DNA of 64,000 nt, from positions 1 to 64,000 of the forward strand of contig CAJYKU010000039.1 of the NCBI GenBank assembly GCA_913775175.1, read 5' to 3'. A model generated the notes under the pieces. It worked only from the letters and a program-made list of their open reading frames with translations. It made no database searches and had not been told where the DNA came from. How positions within the stretch are numbered: the first letter of the stretch is position 1; each line of letters starts with the position of its first letter. Position numbers and translations under genes: made by a program. Shown piece by piece: positions 45,522-55,678 of this stretch. Source of the stretch: an uncultured Pantoea sp. GTDB lineage: Bacteria; Pseudomonadota; Gammaproteobacteria; Enterobacterales; Enterobacteriaceae.

Positions 45522-46385
45522 ATGAAATTCAAATCGTTGGTAGCAGGCGCACTTCTGGCAGGTAGCGCAACAGGCGTTGCTCACGCAGAGAGCGATCCGC
45601 AATATCTCTCAGACTGGTGGCATCAGAGCGTTAACGTGGTAGGCAGTACACATACCCGTTTCGGGCCGCAGTTTAATAATGACGTTTATCTGGAATATGA
45701 AGCCTTTACCAAGCGGGAATGGTTTGATTTTTACGGCTATATCGATCTGCCCAACTTCTTTGGCGCAGGTAACAGCAACGCAAATGGTATCTTCGATCAC
45801 GGTACACCGCTGTTTATGGAGATTGAACCGCGCCTGTCACTGGATAAGCTTGCAGGCACCAGCCTGGCGTTCGGCCCGTTTAAAGAGTGGTTCTTCGCCA
45901 ACAACTATATCTACGATATGGGACGTAACAGCGATAGCCGACAGAATACCTGGTATATGGGTTTAGGTACGGACATTGATACCCACAGTGATATCGGCTT
46001 GTCGCTTAATGTCTATGCTAAATATCAGTGGGAAAACTATGGCGCTGCCAATGAGAACAGCTGGGATGGCTATCGCTTCAAGGTGAAATACTTTGTGCCA
46101 CTAACCGATCTGTGGGGCGGAAAACTCAGCTATATCGGCTTTACCAACTTCGACTGGGGTTCCGATCTGCGTGACAAATCCGATCGCTCACGCACCAGTA
46201 ACTCTGTCGCCTCCAGCCATATTCTTTCACTGAATTATGACCACTGGCATGTCTCTGCGGTTGCGCGTTATTTTCATAACGGCGGACAGTGGGCTGATGG
46301 TCAGGAGCTGAATTTTGGCAACGGTCCGTTTGAAGTGAAATCCACCGGCTGGGGTTACTATCTGGTCGCAGGTTACAACTTCTGA
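45522..46385 (+). CDS. tsx: Nucleoside-specific outer-membrane channel Tsx
   Basis: A 287-aa outer-membrane beta-barrel matching E. coli Tsx closely. The signal peptide is cut near H-A-E (residue about 22). The mature protein begins [18 protein letters not shown], as in Tsx, and ends with the terminal aromatic G-Y-N-F needed for BAM-dependent insertion. It admits nucleosides and deoxynucleosides across the outer membrane and is a phage and colicin K receptor in E. coli. The ATG at 45522 has a weak SD. Loops differ from E. coli near residues 213-227 (D-R-S-R-T-S). Confidence 0.97.
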   Translation: MKFKSLVAGALLAGSATGVAHAESDPQYLSDWWHQSVNVVGSTHTRFGPQFNNDVYLEYEAFTKREWFDFYGYIDLPNFFGAGNSNANGIFDHGTPLFMEIEPRLSLDKLAGTSLAFGPFKEWFFANNYIYDMGRNSDSRQNTWYMGLGTDIDTHSDIGLSLNVYAKYQWENYGAANENSWDGYRFKVKYFVPLTDLWGGKLSYIGFTNFDWGSDLRDKSDRSRTSNSVASSHILSLNYDHWHVSAVARYFHNGGQWADGQELNFGNGPFEVKSTGWGYYLVAGYNF

Positions 46386-46395
46386 GTAACACAAT

Positions 46396-46427
46396 CTGCC
46401 CGTTCAGCAATCGCGCTGAATGGGCAG
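46396..46427. terminator. Hairpin between convergent tsx and PhnB-like genes
   Basis: CTGCCCGTTCAGC (46396-46408) pairs with GCTGAATGGGCAG (46415-46427) with a single mismatch and a 6-nt loop. It lies 10 nt after the tsx stop and 11 nt from the end of the convergent gene. No long T run follows, so it is a likely but not textbook shared terminator. Confidence 0.55.
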
Positions 46428-46438
46428 CATGGCAGCGA

Positions 46439-46876
46439 TTAATCCTGCGATTTCACTACGTTGATACGCCACGGGATATTGAACTTATCGATAAACATCC
46501 CGAAGCCCTCAGCCCAGAAGGTTTTCTGCCACTCAGTGGTCACCTTACCTCCGGCAGAGAGCTTTTCAAACCACTCTTTGCCTTCTGCCTCGTCGGTCGT
46601 GGCCAGACTTACTGCATAGCCCGCATGTTCTGATGCTGGCGGTTTACTGGTATCGCCATCGCTCAGCATAAGTTCACCCTGACCAATTTGCAGATGCGCA
46701 TGCATAATCTTCTCTGGCGGCAGTGGCGGTGCTGATTTATCACCGACCTGTTCGCCCTGCTCCGGGTTATCACCAAACCTGATTTTTTGCAGCACCTTGC
46801 CACCGGTTGCCTGCAGATAAAATTCGATGGCTTCTTCACAGCGACCATACAGAAACAAATAAGGACTTACTTGCAT
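46439..46876 (-). CDS. VOC superfamily protein, PhnB/YjdN-like
   Basis: A 145-aa vicinal-oxygen-chelate protein of the PhnB/YjdN type. The pattern S-P-Y-L-F-L-Y-G-R-C-E-E-A-I-E-F-Y at the start and H-A-H-L-Q-I-G near residue 60 are typical, as is the C-terminal F-G-M-F-I-D-K-F-N-I-P-W. The reaction of these proteins is unknown; the E. coli protein is linked only by name to phosphonate genes, none of which is here. GGAGGGA precedes the ATG at 46876. Confidence 0.92.
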   Translation of the reverse strand: MQVSPYLFLYGRCEEAIEFYLQATGGKVLQKIRFGDNPEQGEQVGDKSAPPLPPEKIMHAHLQIGQGELMLSDGDTSKPPASEHAGYAVSLATTDEAEGKEWFEKLSAGGKVTTEWQKTFWAEGFGMFIDKFNIPWRINVVKSQD

Positions 46877-47103
46877 CGCTCCCTCCGCTTATCAGTTAGT
46901 GAGTTTTTTCACTCCCTGTAAGTGTAGACGATCGCGTTCAGCGCCCGGCTACTGCGGCTTCAGGCAATACGCTACGCGTGCTGGCGTCAAACATCGTTAC
47001 GCAGTCAGAGCACGCTGTTACTGGCTGGATAGCGAATTTATCCCGTTGAGCGCTAAGCCGCCATCGCAGCAGGCTAGATCTGGAGCAGAATGTTCAGAGA
47101 GAG

Positions 47104-47136
47104 GTCACCAGCCCATGCAGTGCACAGGCTGGTGAC
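47104..47136. terminator. Hairpin downstream of gluconate dehydrogenase operon
   Basis: A perfect 10-bp stem, GTCACCAGCC with GGCTGGTGAC, and a 13-nt loop lie 16 nt after the cytochrome subunit stop. There is no U tract on the transcribed strand, so it may be a rho-dependent or mRNA-stabilising end. The rest of the 275-bp gap shows nothing else. Confidence 0.5.
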
Positions 47137-47151
47137 GCATACAGTGGAGAT

Positions 47152-48474
47152 TTACTGCTCTAAAGCATGAATATCTGCGCTGCCCTGGTGAGGCTGCACC
47201 GTTTCATCTTTACGCAGTTCTGCGACATCTTTAGCCGTAACGCGGGTTGCCACGCCATTGCCCCAGCTACTGCGGATAAAGTTCACCACATCAGCGACCT
47301 GCTGATCGTTAAGGCGCCAGCCAAATGCCGGCATCGTGATTGCGGTTGGTGCACCCTTCACGCCAGGCAGCGTACCACCGACCAGCACGATATGGATCAG
47401 TGAGGTAGGATCATCCGCCATAACGACAGGATTGCCGCGCAGCGCCGGGTAGAAGCGCTGATAGCCGGAACCATCCGTTTTATGGCAGGCCGCACAGCTA
47501 TCAACGTAGACTGCTGCACCAGGCTGGCTGTCATCACCCTGCCACAACGCTTTCGCTACGGTGTCATCGGTGGTAAATACCGTTTGCTGCGGATCTCTGG
47601 CACCCAGTGATTTAAGATACTTCGCAATCGCCCTGATATCGTCATCACTCAGATACTGCAGACTGTGCTCGACCACATCGGTCATGCCGCCAAACACTGC
47701 GGTATGGTCGTTACGTCCAAAGCGCAGGAACTGACGCAGATCCTCTTCGCTCCAGCCGCCCAGTCCGTCGCGGTTATCACCGCGCAGGTTGCTGGCAGTC
47801 CAGCCATCAATCGGAGCATTGCTGCCCGCCAGATAATCCATGCCGTCGTCATTATTCAGCGCTTTTTCCTGCATGGTAAAGCTGCGCGGAGTATGGCAGG
47901 CACCACAGTGTCCCAGTCCCTCAACCAGATAGCGTCCACGTGCCAGTACCGGATCTTCCTGTGCTGCGGGCTGGAATGCTTTGACATCAGGCGCGAACAG
48001 CGTGCGCCAGATCGCCAGCGGCCAGCGCATAGAGAGCGGCCATGGAATATCGCTCTCCTTGTTTGCCTGGCTGACTGGCGCGACGCCATGCATAAAATAG
48101 GCATAAAGCGCTTTCATGTCGTCATCGCTGACCACCGCATAAGAGGGGTATGGCATGGCCGGATAAAGCGTCTCGCCATTTTTCGCTACGCCGTGACGTA
48201 CCGCTTTCTGAAAATCATCATAGCTGTAGTCACCAATACCTGTGGCCTTATCTGGCGTGATATTGGTGGAGTAGATGGTGCCAATCGGCGTAGCCATTGG
48301 CAGCCCGCCGGCGAATGGTTTACCGCCTGCGGTACTATGACAGGCCACACAATCCCCGGCGCGAGCCAGATACTCACCGCGCTTCACCAGCGCATCTGCG
48401 GCCATATCCTCAGCCAGCGCGCTGAATGTCATGGTGCCCAGCACCAGGGCCAAAACTGATTTCATCATCGTCAT
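47152..48474 (-). CDS. Gluconate 2-dehydrogenase cytochrome c subunit
   Basis: A 440-aa exported tri-haem cytochrome. The signal peptide is cut near S-A-L-A (residue about 21). Three haem motifs are intact: C-V-A-C-H (about 42), C-G-A-C-H (about 192) and C-A-A-C-H (about 330). It takes electrons from the FAD subunit and passes them to ubiquinone. Three in-frame ATGs compete (48474, 48468, 48465); AAGGA spacing best fits 48468, a difference of two codons. It follows the FAD subunit gene by 5 nt and is last in the operon. Confidence 0.94.
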   Translation of the reverse strand: MTMMKSVLALVLGTMTFSALAEDMAADALVKRGEYLARAGDCVACHSTAGGKPFAGGLPMATPIGTIYSTNITPDKATGIGDYSYDDFQKAVRHGVAKNGETLYPAMPYPSYAVVSDDDMKALYAYFMHGVAPVSQANKESDIPWPLSMRWPLAIWRTLFAPDVKAFQPAAQEDPVLARGRYLVEGLGHCGACHTPRSFTMQEKALNNDDGMDYLAGSNAPIDGWTASNLRGDNRDGLGGWSEEDLRQFLRFGRNDHTAVFGGMTDVVEHSLQYLSDDDIRAIAKYLKSLGARDPQQTVFTTDDTVAKALWQGDDSQPGAAVYVDSCAACHKTDGSGYQRFYPALRGNPVVMADDPTSLIHIVLVGGTLPGVKGAPTAITMPAFGWRLNDQQVADVVNFIRSSWGNGVATRVTAKDVAELRKDETVQPHQGSADIHALEQ

Positions 48475-48479
48475 GTTCC

Positions 48480-50264
48480 TTATGCCTGTACCAGCGGGCC
48501 CGGATTTTTAAGATATTGCTCGCGGATAGCTTTGGCAGACCAGTAGCTCAGCGCCGCTACCATGCCGGTCGGGTTATAACCCAGACCCTGCGGAAACGCC
48601 GACGCACCTGGTACAAAGACATTAGGCACATCCCAGCTTTGCAGATAGCGGTTAACTGCGCTGGTCTGCGGATCTTCACCCATAATGGCGCCGCCGCTCA
48701 TATGCGTGGTCTGATAGCTGGTGGTATCAAAGTGGCTGCCAGGGCCTTTAGCCGCACCAATAATGGTTTTTGGATTCATGGCCTCAGTGATTTTGCGCAT
48801 CTTGCCAATCATAAACTGCGCCATCTTGATGTCGTTATCCTGCCAGTCAAAGGTCATACGCAGCAGCGGCTGGCCATAAGCATCTTTGTAGTTAGGATCG
48901 AGATCGAGATAGTTAGCACGATAGGATTGGTGCGCACCATGCGCATCCATAGAGACGTGATGCGTATACGTATCCGCTACGGCTGCTTTCCATTTGCTTC
49001 CCCAGCCTGGCGTACCGGCTGGCGTTGGTAAGCCAGAGATAGGCTTGGTACCGGCCTGGTTTACCCAGAAAGGTGAGCCACCAACAAAGCCGTGCGGGCC
49101 ATGGTCAAAGTTATCAGCATTGAAATCATCCACCGCCACCCCTGCACCACCTGCACCAATAAATGGATTCGTGGTGGTGTTTTTATCAAACAGCGCTTTC
49201 AGCGTTGAGAGGTTCTGGTAAGCAAAGTTACGTCCTACCACACCCTCGTTAGTGATTGGGTTGTAAGGCTTGCCAATCCCGGAGAGCAGCATCAGATGAA
49301 CATTGTGGAACTGGAATGCCGAAAGGATCACCAGATCAGCTGGCTGCACCACTTCACGTCCCTGACCATCCAGATAGGTCACGCCAGTCGCACGCTTTTT
49401 ATCATCGGTCAGATTCACGCGCAGCACATAGGAGTTATTACGCAGCTCAAACTTTGGTTCCTGGCGCAGCGCAGGCAGAATATTGACGTTGGGTGACGCT
49501 TTGGAATACATATAGCAGGCATAGCCACTGCAGAAGCCGCAGAAGTTGCACGGCCCCATCTGGGCACCATAGGTATTCGTATAAGGTCCGGAGGTGTTAG
49601 CGGACGGCATATCATAGGGGTGATATCCCACTGATTCAGCCGCCTGAGCAAACAGCTGCGCGGAATAAGTGCGTTTTTGCGCAGGTAGTGGAAAATCGCT
49701 GGAGCGATCGGGTGCAAACGGGTTGCCGCCCTGCGCCTTGTTCACCACTTTGCCATTGATTGACCAGGCGCTGCCGGAGGTACCAAATACCTTTTCCGCC
49801 TGGTCAAAGAAAGGTTCCAGCTCAGCATAGCTGACGCCAAAATCCTGAATCGTCATACCTTCCGGAATAAAGTTTTTACCATAGCGCTGCTCGTAATGGC
49901 TGCGCAGATTAAGCTCGACCGGATCAACGCGAAAGTGCACGCCAGACCAGTGCAGACCTGCACCTCCGGTTCCGGTGCCAGGTAAAAAAGCAGCCAGCTG
50001 GCGGTAAGGGACGGCAGTCTGCGAAGCGTCGTGACGAATAGTCACCGTGCTTTTTGAGAGATCCTGAAACAGCTTTTTGCGAACGTTATAGCTCAGCTCA
50101 TCGATCGACTGCGGATAAGCGCCATCAGGATAGGTATCGCGATGCGGACCGCGCTCCAGCGCCACGACGTTCAGACCCGCTTCAGTCAGCTCTTTCGCCA
50201 TAATGGCGCCAGCCCAGCCGAATCCGACCACCACTGCATCTACTTTTTTCAATTCATTTGCCAC
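48480..50264 (-). CDS. Gluconate 2-dehydrogenase FAD (GMC) subunit
   Basis: A 594-aa GMC oxidoreductase, the catalytic subunit converting gluconate to 2-keto-D-gluconate. The dinucleotide-binding motif G-F-G-W-A-G is at residues 14-19, followed by the E-R-G of the FAD fold. The C-terminal GMC domain has H-M-S-G-G-A-I-M and the G-L-G-Y-N-P-T-G-M end. There is no signal peptide; export as a complex with the Tat-targeted small subunit is expected. The start is GTG at 50264, preceded by GAGGGC and 2 nt after the small-subunit stop. Confidence 0.95.
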   Translation of the reverse strand: MANELKKVDAVVVGFGWAGAIMAKELTEAGLNVVALERGPHRDTYPDGAYPQSIDELSYNVRKKLFQDLSKSTVTIRHDASQTAVPYRQLAAFLPGTGTGGAGLHWSGVHFRVDPVELNLRSHYEQRYGKNFIPEGMTIQDFGVSYAELEPFFDQAEKVFGTSGSAWSINGKVVNKAQGGNPFAPDRSSDFPLPAQKRTYSAQLFAQAAESVGYHPYDMPSANTSGPYTNTYGAQMGPCNFCGFCSGYACYMYSKASPNVNILPALRQEPKFELRNNSYVLRVNLTDDKKRATGVTYLDGQGREVVQPADLVILSAFQFHNVHLMLLSGIGKPYNPITNEGVVGRNFAYQNLSTLKALFDKNTTTNPFIGAGGAGVAVDDFNADNFDHGPHGFVGGSPFWVNQAGTKPISGLPTPAGTPGWGSKWKAAVADTYTHHVSMDAHGAHQSYRANYLDLDPNYKDAYGQPLLRMTFDWQDNDIKMAQFMIGKMRKITEAMNPKTIIGAAKGPGSHFDTTSYQTTHMSGGAIMGEDPQTSAVNRYLQSWDVPNVFVPGASAFPQGLGYNPTGMVAALSYWSAKAIREQYLKNPGPLVQA

Positions 50265-50266
50265 GC

Positions 50267-51001
50267 TTATGCCCTCGCTCCGCGAATATCTACTGACGGG
50301 AACGGATAACGTTCACCACGCTCTACCCAATCCATAAAGTCGGCACGGGCACCCGGGAAACCAATCAGCTTCCAGCCCACCATCCCCTGGTTGCCACCAT
50401 GAATCGGGTCGCTGAAGAAGCCTTCGCGGGTATTTTGCAGCAGATAAGAGAAGAACGTTTTCGCCGGCAGTTGGCTGAATTCTGCACTGCCGGTTTCAAA
50501 GCTGCCAAGCAGGACGTCCTGCTGTTCACCATTAAGTTCGGCAAACACCTTGCCATACTGTTTTTTACTCCAGGCATCAGCGTCAGCAATACCCAGGCGA
50601 TAGATTTGCTGAGGCACCAGTGGCAGCTGATAGCCAAGCTCTTTTGGCACTTCCGGATGAAAAGGTCCCTGCATATACCAGTTGCTGCCGGTGGCATAAG
50701 GCGTATTCATCTGGCGGTCGATAAATTCCGGTACGCCCGCTTCCAGCGCACCCGGACCACGCTCATCGCTGGGGATCAGACGGGCGACAGCGGCGGTAAT
50801 AAAAACGAACTCTTCAGCAGTAAACCAGGTGGGTTGATAATCACGAGCCTGATGCGCTGCGGCAGGTGTCTCTGCCGCACTGGCAACCGCAGGTGTAACC
50901 AGCGCGCCCATGGCGGCGCTGCCTACTGCCATAGCAGGTGCCAGCGTGATAGTTTTCAGCAAAAAGTCGCGACGTGAATGACCCTGTTTATGTTCTGACA
51001 T
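50267..51001 (-). CDS. Gluconate 2-dehydrogenase gamma (Tat-exported small) subunit
   Basis: A 244-aa protein of the gluconate 2-dehydrogenase subunit 3 family. The ATG at 51001 has GAGGCA upstream and directly yields a twin-arginine signal, H-S-R-R-D-F-L-L-K at about residues 8-16, then a hydrophobic stretch and cleavage near A-S-A. The open frame 11 codons further upstream has no SD. The mature domain has [19 protein letters not shown]. It chaperones and carries the FAD subunit to the periplasm. It is first in the three-gene operon. Confidence 0.94.
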   Translation of the reverse strand: MSEHKQGHSRRDFLLKTITLAPAMAVGSAAMGALVTPAVASAAETPAAAHQARDYQPTWFTAEEFVFITAAVARLIPSDERGPGALEAGVPEFIDRQMNTPYATGSNWYMQGPFHPEVPKELGYQLPLVPQQIYRLGIADADAWSKKQYGKVFAELNGEQQDVLLGSFETGSAEFSQLPAKTFFSYLLQNTREGFFSDPIHGGNQGMVGWKLIGFPGARADFMDWVERGERYPFPSVDIRGARA

Positions 51002-51297
51002 GACATTGCCTCTGTACCGCATATAATGCGGCATGGAAGGTTAAGTAGTTGCGTTGTAATAATTTTTATTTATGGCTTAAGGGATACAGCGCGTTTGTTA
51101 CCGGTAACAAGATGTGAAGTGTAACACCTAAGCTGTTAATAATTTAGCTATCTGAAACAAATGCGCACAAAATACTTAACATTTATTCGCTGTGGTTTAC
51201 ATTCCTGCGGCGACATTGTCATGTTCAGAAACAACCCTCGACAGACAGATAAACATGGATAGAGGTATAACCGTCTCTACACCACAACGGAGTGCTT

Positions 51298-52548
51298 ATG
51301 TTTAAATCCTTTTTTCCGCGACCAGGCGCATTCTTCACTTCGGCTGCGATATGGAGCGTAATTGTTATTTTTGCCTGGTTCGGCTTTTTCAGCGATTTGC
51401 CAGCACACTGGCCCACTTTACAGGCCGCAATGCAGCAGCCGCTGCCCACCAACGCCAGCCGCTTTATCCACGCGAGCCAGATCTGGTTCTATGGCTACTA
51501 CTGGTCAGCGGTGACGCTGTTTGCCCTGATCTGGATGATGGTTGATCGTCATCCCTGGCAGCGCTGGTCAGTCTGGGGAACCGCACTGATCATTTTTGTG
51601 ACCTGGTTTAATGTGCAGGTTAACGTTGCAGTCAACGCCTGGTATGAGCCATTTTACGATCTGATCCAGCAGGCGCTGGCTAAAGCAGGCGCGGTGCAAA
51701 TCACGCAGTTTTATCGCGAAATCGCTGACTTTCTGGGTATTGCCCTGATTGCCGTGACAATTCTGGTCGCCAATGTCTTTTTTATCAGCCACTGGATTTT
51801 CCGCTGGCGTACAGCGATGAACAGCTACTATATGCATAACTGGCAGCGGTTGCGGCATGTGGAAGGGGCTGCGCAGCGTGTGCAGGAAGATACCATGCGT
51901 TTCTCCACTACCCTGGAAGACTGGGGCGTGAGCTTTATCAAGGCGATCATGACGCTGGTGGCTTTTTTACCGGTGCTGCTGGCACTGTCGAAGCATGTAA
52001 AAGATATTCCGATTCTCGGCTCCATTCCTTACGGTCTGGTTATTGCTGCAATCCTCTGGTCGCTGTTTGGTACTACGCTACTGGCACTGGTGGGGATAAA
52101 ACTGCCGGGACTGGAGTTCCGCAATCAGCGGGTAGAAGCCGCCTACCGTAAGGAGCTGGTTTATGGCGAAGATGATCCTGAGCGCGCCTCGCCTCCTACA
52201 GTCCAGGCGTTGTTTAGCCGGGTGCGTTATAACTACTTTCGTCTCTATTTTCACTATCTCTATTTCAACGTTACGCGCTTTCTCTATCTGCAGGTAGATA
52301 ACGTCTTTGGCGTGTTTCTGCTTTTTCCGGCGATTGTCACGGGCGCGTTGACGCTGGGCCTGATGAACCAGATCCTTAACGTATTTGATCAGGTACGCTC
52401 CTCTTTTCAGTATCTGATCACCTCCTGGTCAACGCTGGTGGAACTGATGTCTATCTACAAGCGTCTGCGCAGCTTTGAGCAGATCCTGCAGGATATTCCG
52501 CATGAAAAAATGCTGCGTGAAGCAGCAGAGGAGCCTGTCGCAAAATAG
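51298..52548 (+). CDS. sbmA: Peptide antibiotic transporter SbmA
   Basis: A 416-aa inner-membrane protein matching E. coli SbmA nearly end to end. [10 protein letters not shown] opens it, and [23 protein letters not shown] and K-L-P-G-L-E-F are conserved. SbmA is a proton-driven importer for microcins B17 and J25, bleomycin and proline-rich peptides; about 7-8 helices are seen. It has the ABC-transporter-like membrane fold without an ATPase. The ATG at 51298 has CGGAG upstream; a GTG two codons earlier is less likely. The gene stands alone. Confidence 0.97.
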   Translation: MFKSFFPRPGAFFTSAAIWSVIVIFAWFGFFSDLPAHWPTLQAAMQQPLPTNASRFIHASQIWFYGYYWSAVTLFALIWMMVDRHPWQRWSVWGTALIIFVTWFNVQVNVAVNAWYEPFYDLIQQALAKAGAVQITQFYREIADFLGIALIAVTILVANVFFISHWIFRWRTAMNSYYMHNWQRLRHVEGAAQRVQEDTMRFSTTLEDWGVSFIKAIMTLVAFLPVLLALSKHVKDIPILGSIPYGLVIAAILWSLFGTTLLALVGIKLPGLEFRNQRVEAAYRKELVYGEDDPERASPPTVQALFSRVRYNYFRLYFHYLYFNVTRFLYLQVDNVFGVFLLFPAIVTGALTLGLMNQILNVFDQVRSSFQYLITSWSTLVELMSIYKRLRSFEQILQDIPHEKMLREAAEEPVAK

Positions 52549-52566
52549 GATCGCATTTTCCTGCCC

Positions 52567-52589
52567 GGCCCTCTCATCGCGAGAGGGCC
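52567..52589. terminator. Hairpin between convergent sbmA and DHA kinase
   Basis: A perfect 9-bp stem, GGCCCTCTC with GAGAGGGCC, 5-nt loop, sits 18 nt after the sbmA stop and 15 nt from the kinase stop. No T run follows on either strand, so its strength as a terminator is uncertain. Confidence 0.55.
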
Positions 52590-52603
52590 AGCCCGCAGCA
52601 GAC

Positions 52604-54244
52604 CTAATTCACCAGCACCTCAAAGACCTTTTCTATGGCACAGGCGCCGGGATCTTTTACCCCATTCAGACTCTGCTGGTTCAGATAGGCTGAGCGCCCC
52701 GCTTTGGCACTCGTCATCTGCGCGGTGGCTGCTGCCCCCTGCGCTGCGGCCTGCGCCGCTGCCGCCAGCGACTCACCTGCTGCCAGCTTTTCCAGCGCCG
52801 GTTGCAAAGCATCTATCAGCGTGCGATCGCCTGGCTGCGCGCCGCCATAATGTTTCATACGTTCCAGCCCCTCTAAGAGCGCCTGCGGCAAAGCATCGCC
52901 CTCTTCCAGATGCTGCCCGGCAGCGGTAAAGAAAATCGACATCAGCACGCCGCTTGTTCCTCCCATTGAGGTTGCCAGCTGCTCACCTATCAGCGCGATC
53001 AACGTAGGCAGCTCATTCAGCGGCAGCTGCTTATCCTGCAGTGAACGCTGGATCCTTCTGGCACCCGCCGCAAAAGTTGAGCCGGTGTCACCATCTCCTG
53101 TTCTGGCATCCAGGGCGTTCAGCTCACTCTCCAGCGCAATCAGCCGATCCGTGATCCGGGTGATCCACCCTGCCACCTCATCATTATCCGAGGGATCAAA
53201 ATCGATCACGCTGCTGATCTTCTCCGCGCTCTGCAGGTTGATCGGCGCAAAGTCATAGGGCGCTGCCCAGCCCAGCACCTGCACGGGCGCCTGTAGTGCC
53301 GTCAGAAATAGTTCATCCAGTGCCAGCACAGAGAGCGAAAACCCTTTCATATCCAGTGCGCTCACCAGTGTCGCCGGACCAATCAGATAAGTGATGCGTG
53401 ATGCCAGTGGCGTGCGCAGCACTTCGCGCGTCAGCAGCGCCAGTTCCAGCTGTGAAAATCCACCAAGATTATTAATAAGCAGCAGAGCCTGCTTTCCCTC
53501 TGGCAGCGCCTGCATAAGCTTATCAGTCAGAATGCTGGTCAGTCTGACGCTATCCTGGCTCGCCAGCGTCATAACGCCTGGCTCGCCATGAATACCCAGC
53601 CCCAGCTCACTGTGTCCTGCGGCGATCGCATTGCTGCGGGTCTCTCCCGGCAGATGGCAGCTGCCAAACGCCACGCCAATCGAGAAGGTGGCATCAATGG
53701 CCTGCTGAGCCAGCGCTTGCACCTCTTCCAGCGTGCCGTTATGCTCGGCAGCATAGCCTGCAACCTTATGTATCAGTGCGGTGCCGGCAATACCACGCGG
53801 CTGCGGATTGTCAGGCAGCGCAATATCATCCTGTACCATAACCAGCGCAACCTTGTAGCCAAGGTTTTTAGCTTTCTCTGCAGCCAGCCCGAAATTCAGC
53901 CGATCGCCGGTATAGTTCTTTACAATCAGCAGGCAGCCCGCCTCACCGGTAACATTAATAATGGCGTTGAGTATCGCGTCAACGCTGGGTGAAGCGAAAA
54001 TATCGCCGCAGACCGCTGCGGTCAGCATACCTTTGCCAACAAAGCCAGCATGTGCGGGTTCATGACCCGCTCCGCCACCGGAGATCAGGGCTACTTTGCT
54101 TTTATCCCAGTCAGAGCGGACTATCACGCGGATCTCGTCACCAAGATCGAGACGCCGCAGATTATGCCATGGCGTACTGAGCAGAATGCCCTCAATAGCC
54201 TCGTTAACCAGATCGCTTTTTTTATGCATAAAAAACTGGCTCAT
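52604..54244 (-). CDS. ATP-dependent dihydroxyacetone kinase (DhaK-DhaL fusion)
   Basis: A 546-aa single-chain kinase phosphorylating dihydroxyacetone with ATP, the type known from Citrobacter freundii, not the PTS-dependent DhaKLM of E. coli. The N-terminal DhaK domain (about 1-330) has the glycine-rich S-G-G-G-A-G-H-E-P and the covalent-substrate His 219 in I-H-G-E-P-G. The C-terminal DhaL domain (about 355-545) has D-G-D-T-G for Mg-ATP. The start is ATG 54244 with GGGGGGAG about 8 nt upstream; the frame extends ten codons further without an SD. No glycerol dehydrogenase is beside it. Confidence 0.95.
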   Translation of the reverse strand: MSQFFMHKKSDLVNEAIEGILLSTPWHNLRRLDLGDEIRVIVRSDWDKSKVALISGGGAGHEPAHAGFVGKGMLTAAVCGDIFASPSVDAILNAIINVTGEAGCLLIVKNYTGDRLNFGLAAEKAKNLGYKVALVMVQDDIALPDNPQPRGIAGTALIHKVAGYAAEHNGTLEEVQALAQQAIDATFSIGVAFGSCHLPGETRSNAIAAGHSELGLGIHGEPGVMTLASQDSVRLTSILTDKLMQALPEGKQALLLINNLGGFSQLELALLTREVLRTPLASRITYLIGPATLVSALDMKGFSLSVLALDELFLTALQAPVQVLGWAAPYDFAPINLQSAEKISSVIDFDPSDNDEVAGWITRITDRLIALESELNALDARTGDGDTGSTFAAGARRIQRSLQDKQLPLNELPTLIALIGEQLATSMGGTSGVLMSIFFTAAGQHLEEGDALPQALLEGLERMKHYGGAQPGDRTLIDALQPALEKLAAGESLAAAAQAAAQGAAATAQMTSAKAGRSAYLNQQSLNGVKDPGACAIEKVFEVLVN

Positions 54245-54328
54245 TGCATATCTCCCCCCTGGTGTCGTTGTCATTAAAGGTAGCGCATCTGTTTAAGAAA
54301 CCGGCAGATCAATGCGCAGAAATGCAAA

Positions 54329-54346
54329 GGGCGGCATACGCCGCCC
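54329..54346 (-). terminator. Terminator hairpin downstream of NepI-like gene
   Basis: A perfect 7-bp GC-rich stem, GGGCGGC with GCCGCCC and an ATAC loop, lies 39 nt after the exporter stop. The minus-strand reading continues TTTGCATTT, a short U tract. It may also insulate the DHA kinase gene. Confidence 0.55.
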
Positions 54347-54384
54347 GGAAATCAGAAGAGTGCTGTTAGCCAAAATGGCATCTT

Positions 54385-55572
54385 TTAGCCATGTCGCCTG
54401 ACACGGCTAAAGATCACGACAGCTGCCAGCAACATCAGTACACCGCTTGCCATAAATACGCCGCGTGCCCCCTGCAGATCGAACATCCAGCCACCTGCCG
54501 CTGCACCTGCGGTGATCGCCAGCTGAATAGTTGCTACCAGAAGCCCGCCGCCCGACTCAGCATCCTCTGGTACTGCCCGGGAAATCCAGGTAGACCAGCC
54601 GGTTGGCATTGAACCAAATGCCAGCCCCCAGAGCGCAACACCTGCCCCGACCAGCCATGGCAGCTCTGCCTCATTCGCCAGCGTAACTGCGGTAATGCTC
54701 ATCAGCAACGCCATACCTGTCAGCGTCAGTGAAATGCTGCGCGTCACCAGCACGCCAGCCAGCGAGGTACCCAAAAAGTTGGCCACGCCAAACGCCAGCA
54801 GTGCCAGTGAGAGCTGGTTGATATCAAACTGTGCGCTGCTTTCAAGGTAGGGACGCAGATAGGTAAAGAAAGCAAAATGGCCGGTAAACATCATAATTAC
54901 CGCCAGCATTCCCCAGCGCATGACGCGCTGACGCAGCAGATCGAGCACACCGCCCTCTGTGGTGCGATTTTCTGGCGGCATTGCTGGCAGCGTGAAAAAC
55001 TGCCACAGCAGCGCCAGCATACCCAGCATTGCGGTCACAAGAAAAATATTGCGCCAGCCAATCACGCCGCCCAGATAGCTGCCCAGTGGTGTGGCGATGA
55101 TCGTTGCCAGCGAGATCCCGCTGAACACAATCGATAGCGCACGCGGTACCTGATCAGGTGGCACCAGTCGCATAGTAATCGCGGTTGAGAGCGTCCAGAA
55201 ACCACCTATCGCCATGCCCAGCAGCACCCGGGCCAGCAGGATCATCGGCAGACTCTCGGCTACCGCTACCAGCAGCGCTGATGCGATCAGCAGCAGCGTA
55301 AAGGCCAGCATCACAATACGGCGGTCAAGACGCCGTGTCAGAGAGCCGATAACCAGACTGGTCAGCAGCGCCACCAGTGCCGTGACTGTGACCGTCTGTC
55401 CCGCCTGGCCTTCACTCACCTGCAATGATGCCGCGATAGGTGTCAGCAGACTGACCGGCAGAAACTCCGCGGTGATCAGTCCAAAGACGCCAAATGCCAT
55501 CGCAAATACCGCACCCCAGGCGGGCTTATCCACCGCAACGCGGCTGTCAGTTAATTCACTTTCAAGACTCAT
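54385..55572 (-). CDS. MFS exporter, NepI-like (purine nucleoside efflux)
   Basis: A 395-aa DHA1 MFS exporter, close to E. coli NepI in length and along its helices: E-F-L-P-V-S-L-L-T-P in helix 1-2, S-E-G-x-A-G-Q-x-V-T-V-T-A, L-G-G-F-W in helix 4, G-W-S-T-W-I-S-R in helix 9-10. NepI exports purine ribonucleosides such as inosine, but the AraC neighbour and modest similarity leave substrate open. GGGGAT precedes the ATG at 55572. It is divergent from the AraC gene across 106 bp, suggesting that regulator controls it. Confidence 0.88.
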   Translation of the reverse strand: MSLESELTDSRVAVDKPAWGAVFAMAFGVFGLITAEFLPVSLLTPIAASLQVSEGQAGQTVTVTALVALLTSLVIGSLTRRLDRRIVMLAFTLLLIASALLVAVAESLPMILLARVLLGMAIGGFWTLSTAITMRLVPPDQVPRALSIVFSGISLATIIATPLGSYLGGVIGWRNIFLVTAMLGMLALLWQFFTLPAMPPENRTTEGGVLDLLRQRVMRWGMLAVIMMFTGHFAFFTYLRPYLESSAQFDINQLSLALLAFGVANFLGTSLAGVLVTRSISLTLTGMALLMSITAVTLANEAELPWLVGAGVALWGLAFGSMPTGWSTWISRAVPEDAESGGGLLVATIQLAITAGAAAGGWMFDLQGARGVFMASGVLMLLAAVVIFSRVRRHG

Positions 55573-55678
55573 TTGCGATCCCCATCACAAAAAATAAATT
55601 TTCGCTAAGGATAGAGAGTCCGGGCAAGACGATCTATGATGCAAAGAGTTTATTACTTGATAATTCGTCTGAGTTACT

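Noticed and set aside
45305-45565. 86-codon frame overlapping the tsx start
   Set aside because: Its GTG lies inside the CRP site, it has no SD and runs out of frame into tsx.
47665-48459. 264-codon plus-strand frame
   Set aside because: Antisense to the cytochrome c subunit, which has three intact haem motifs.
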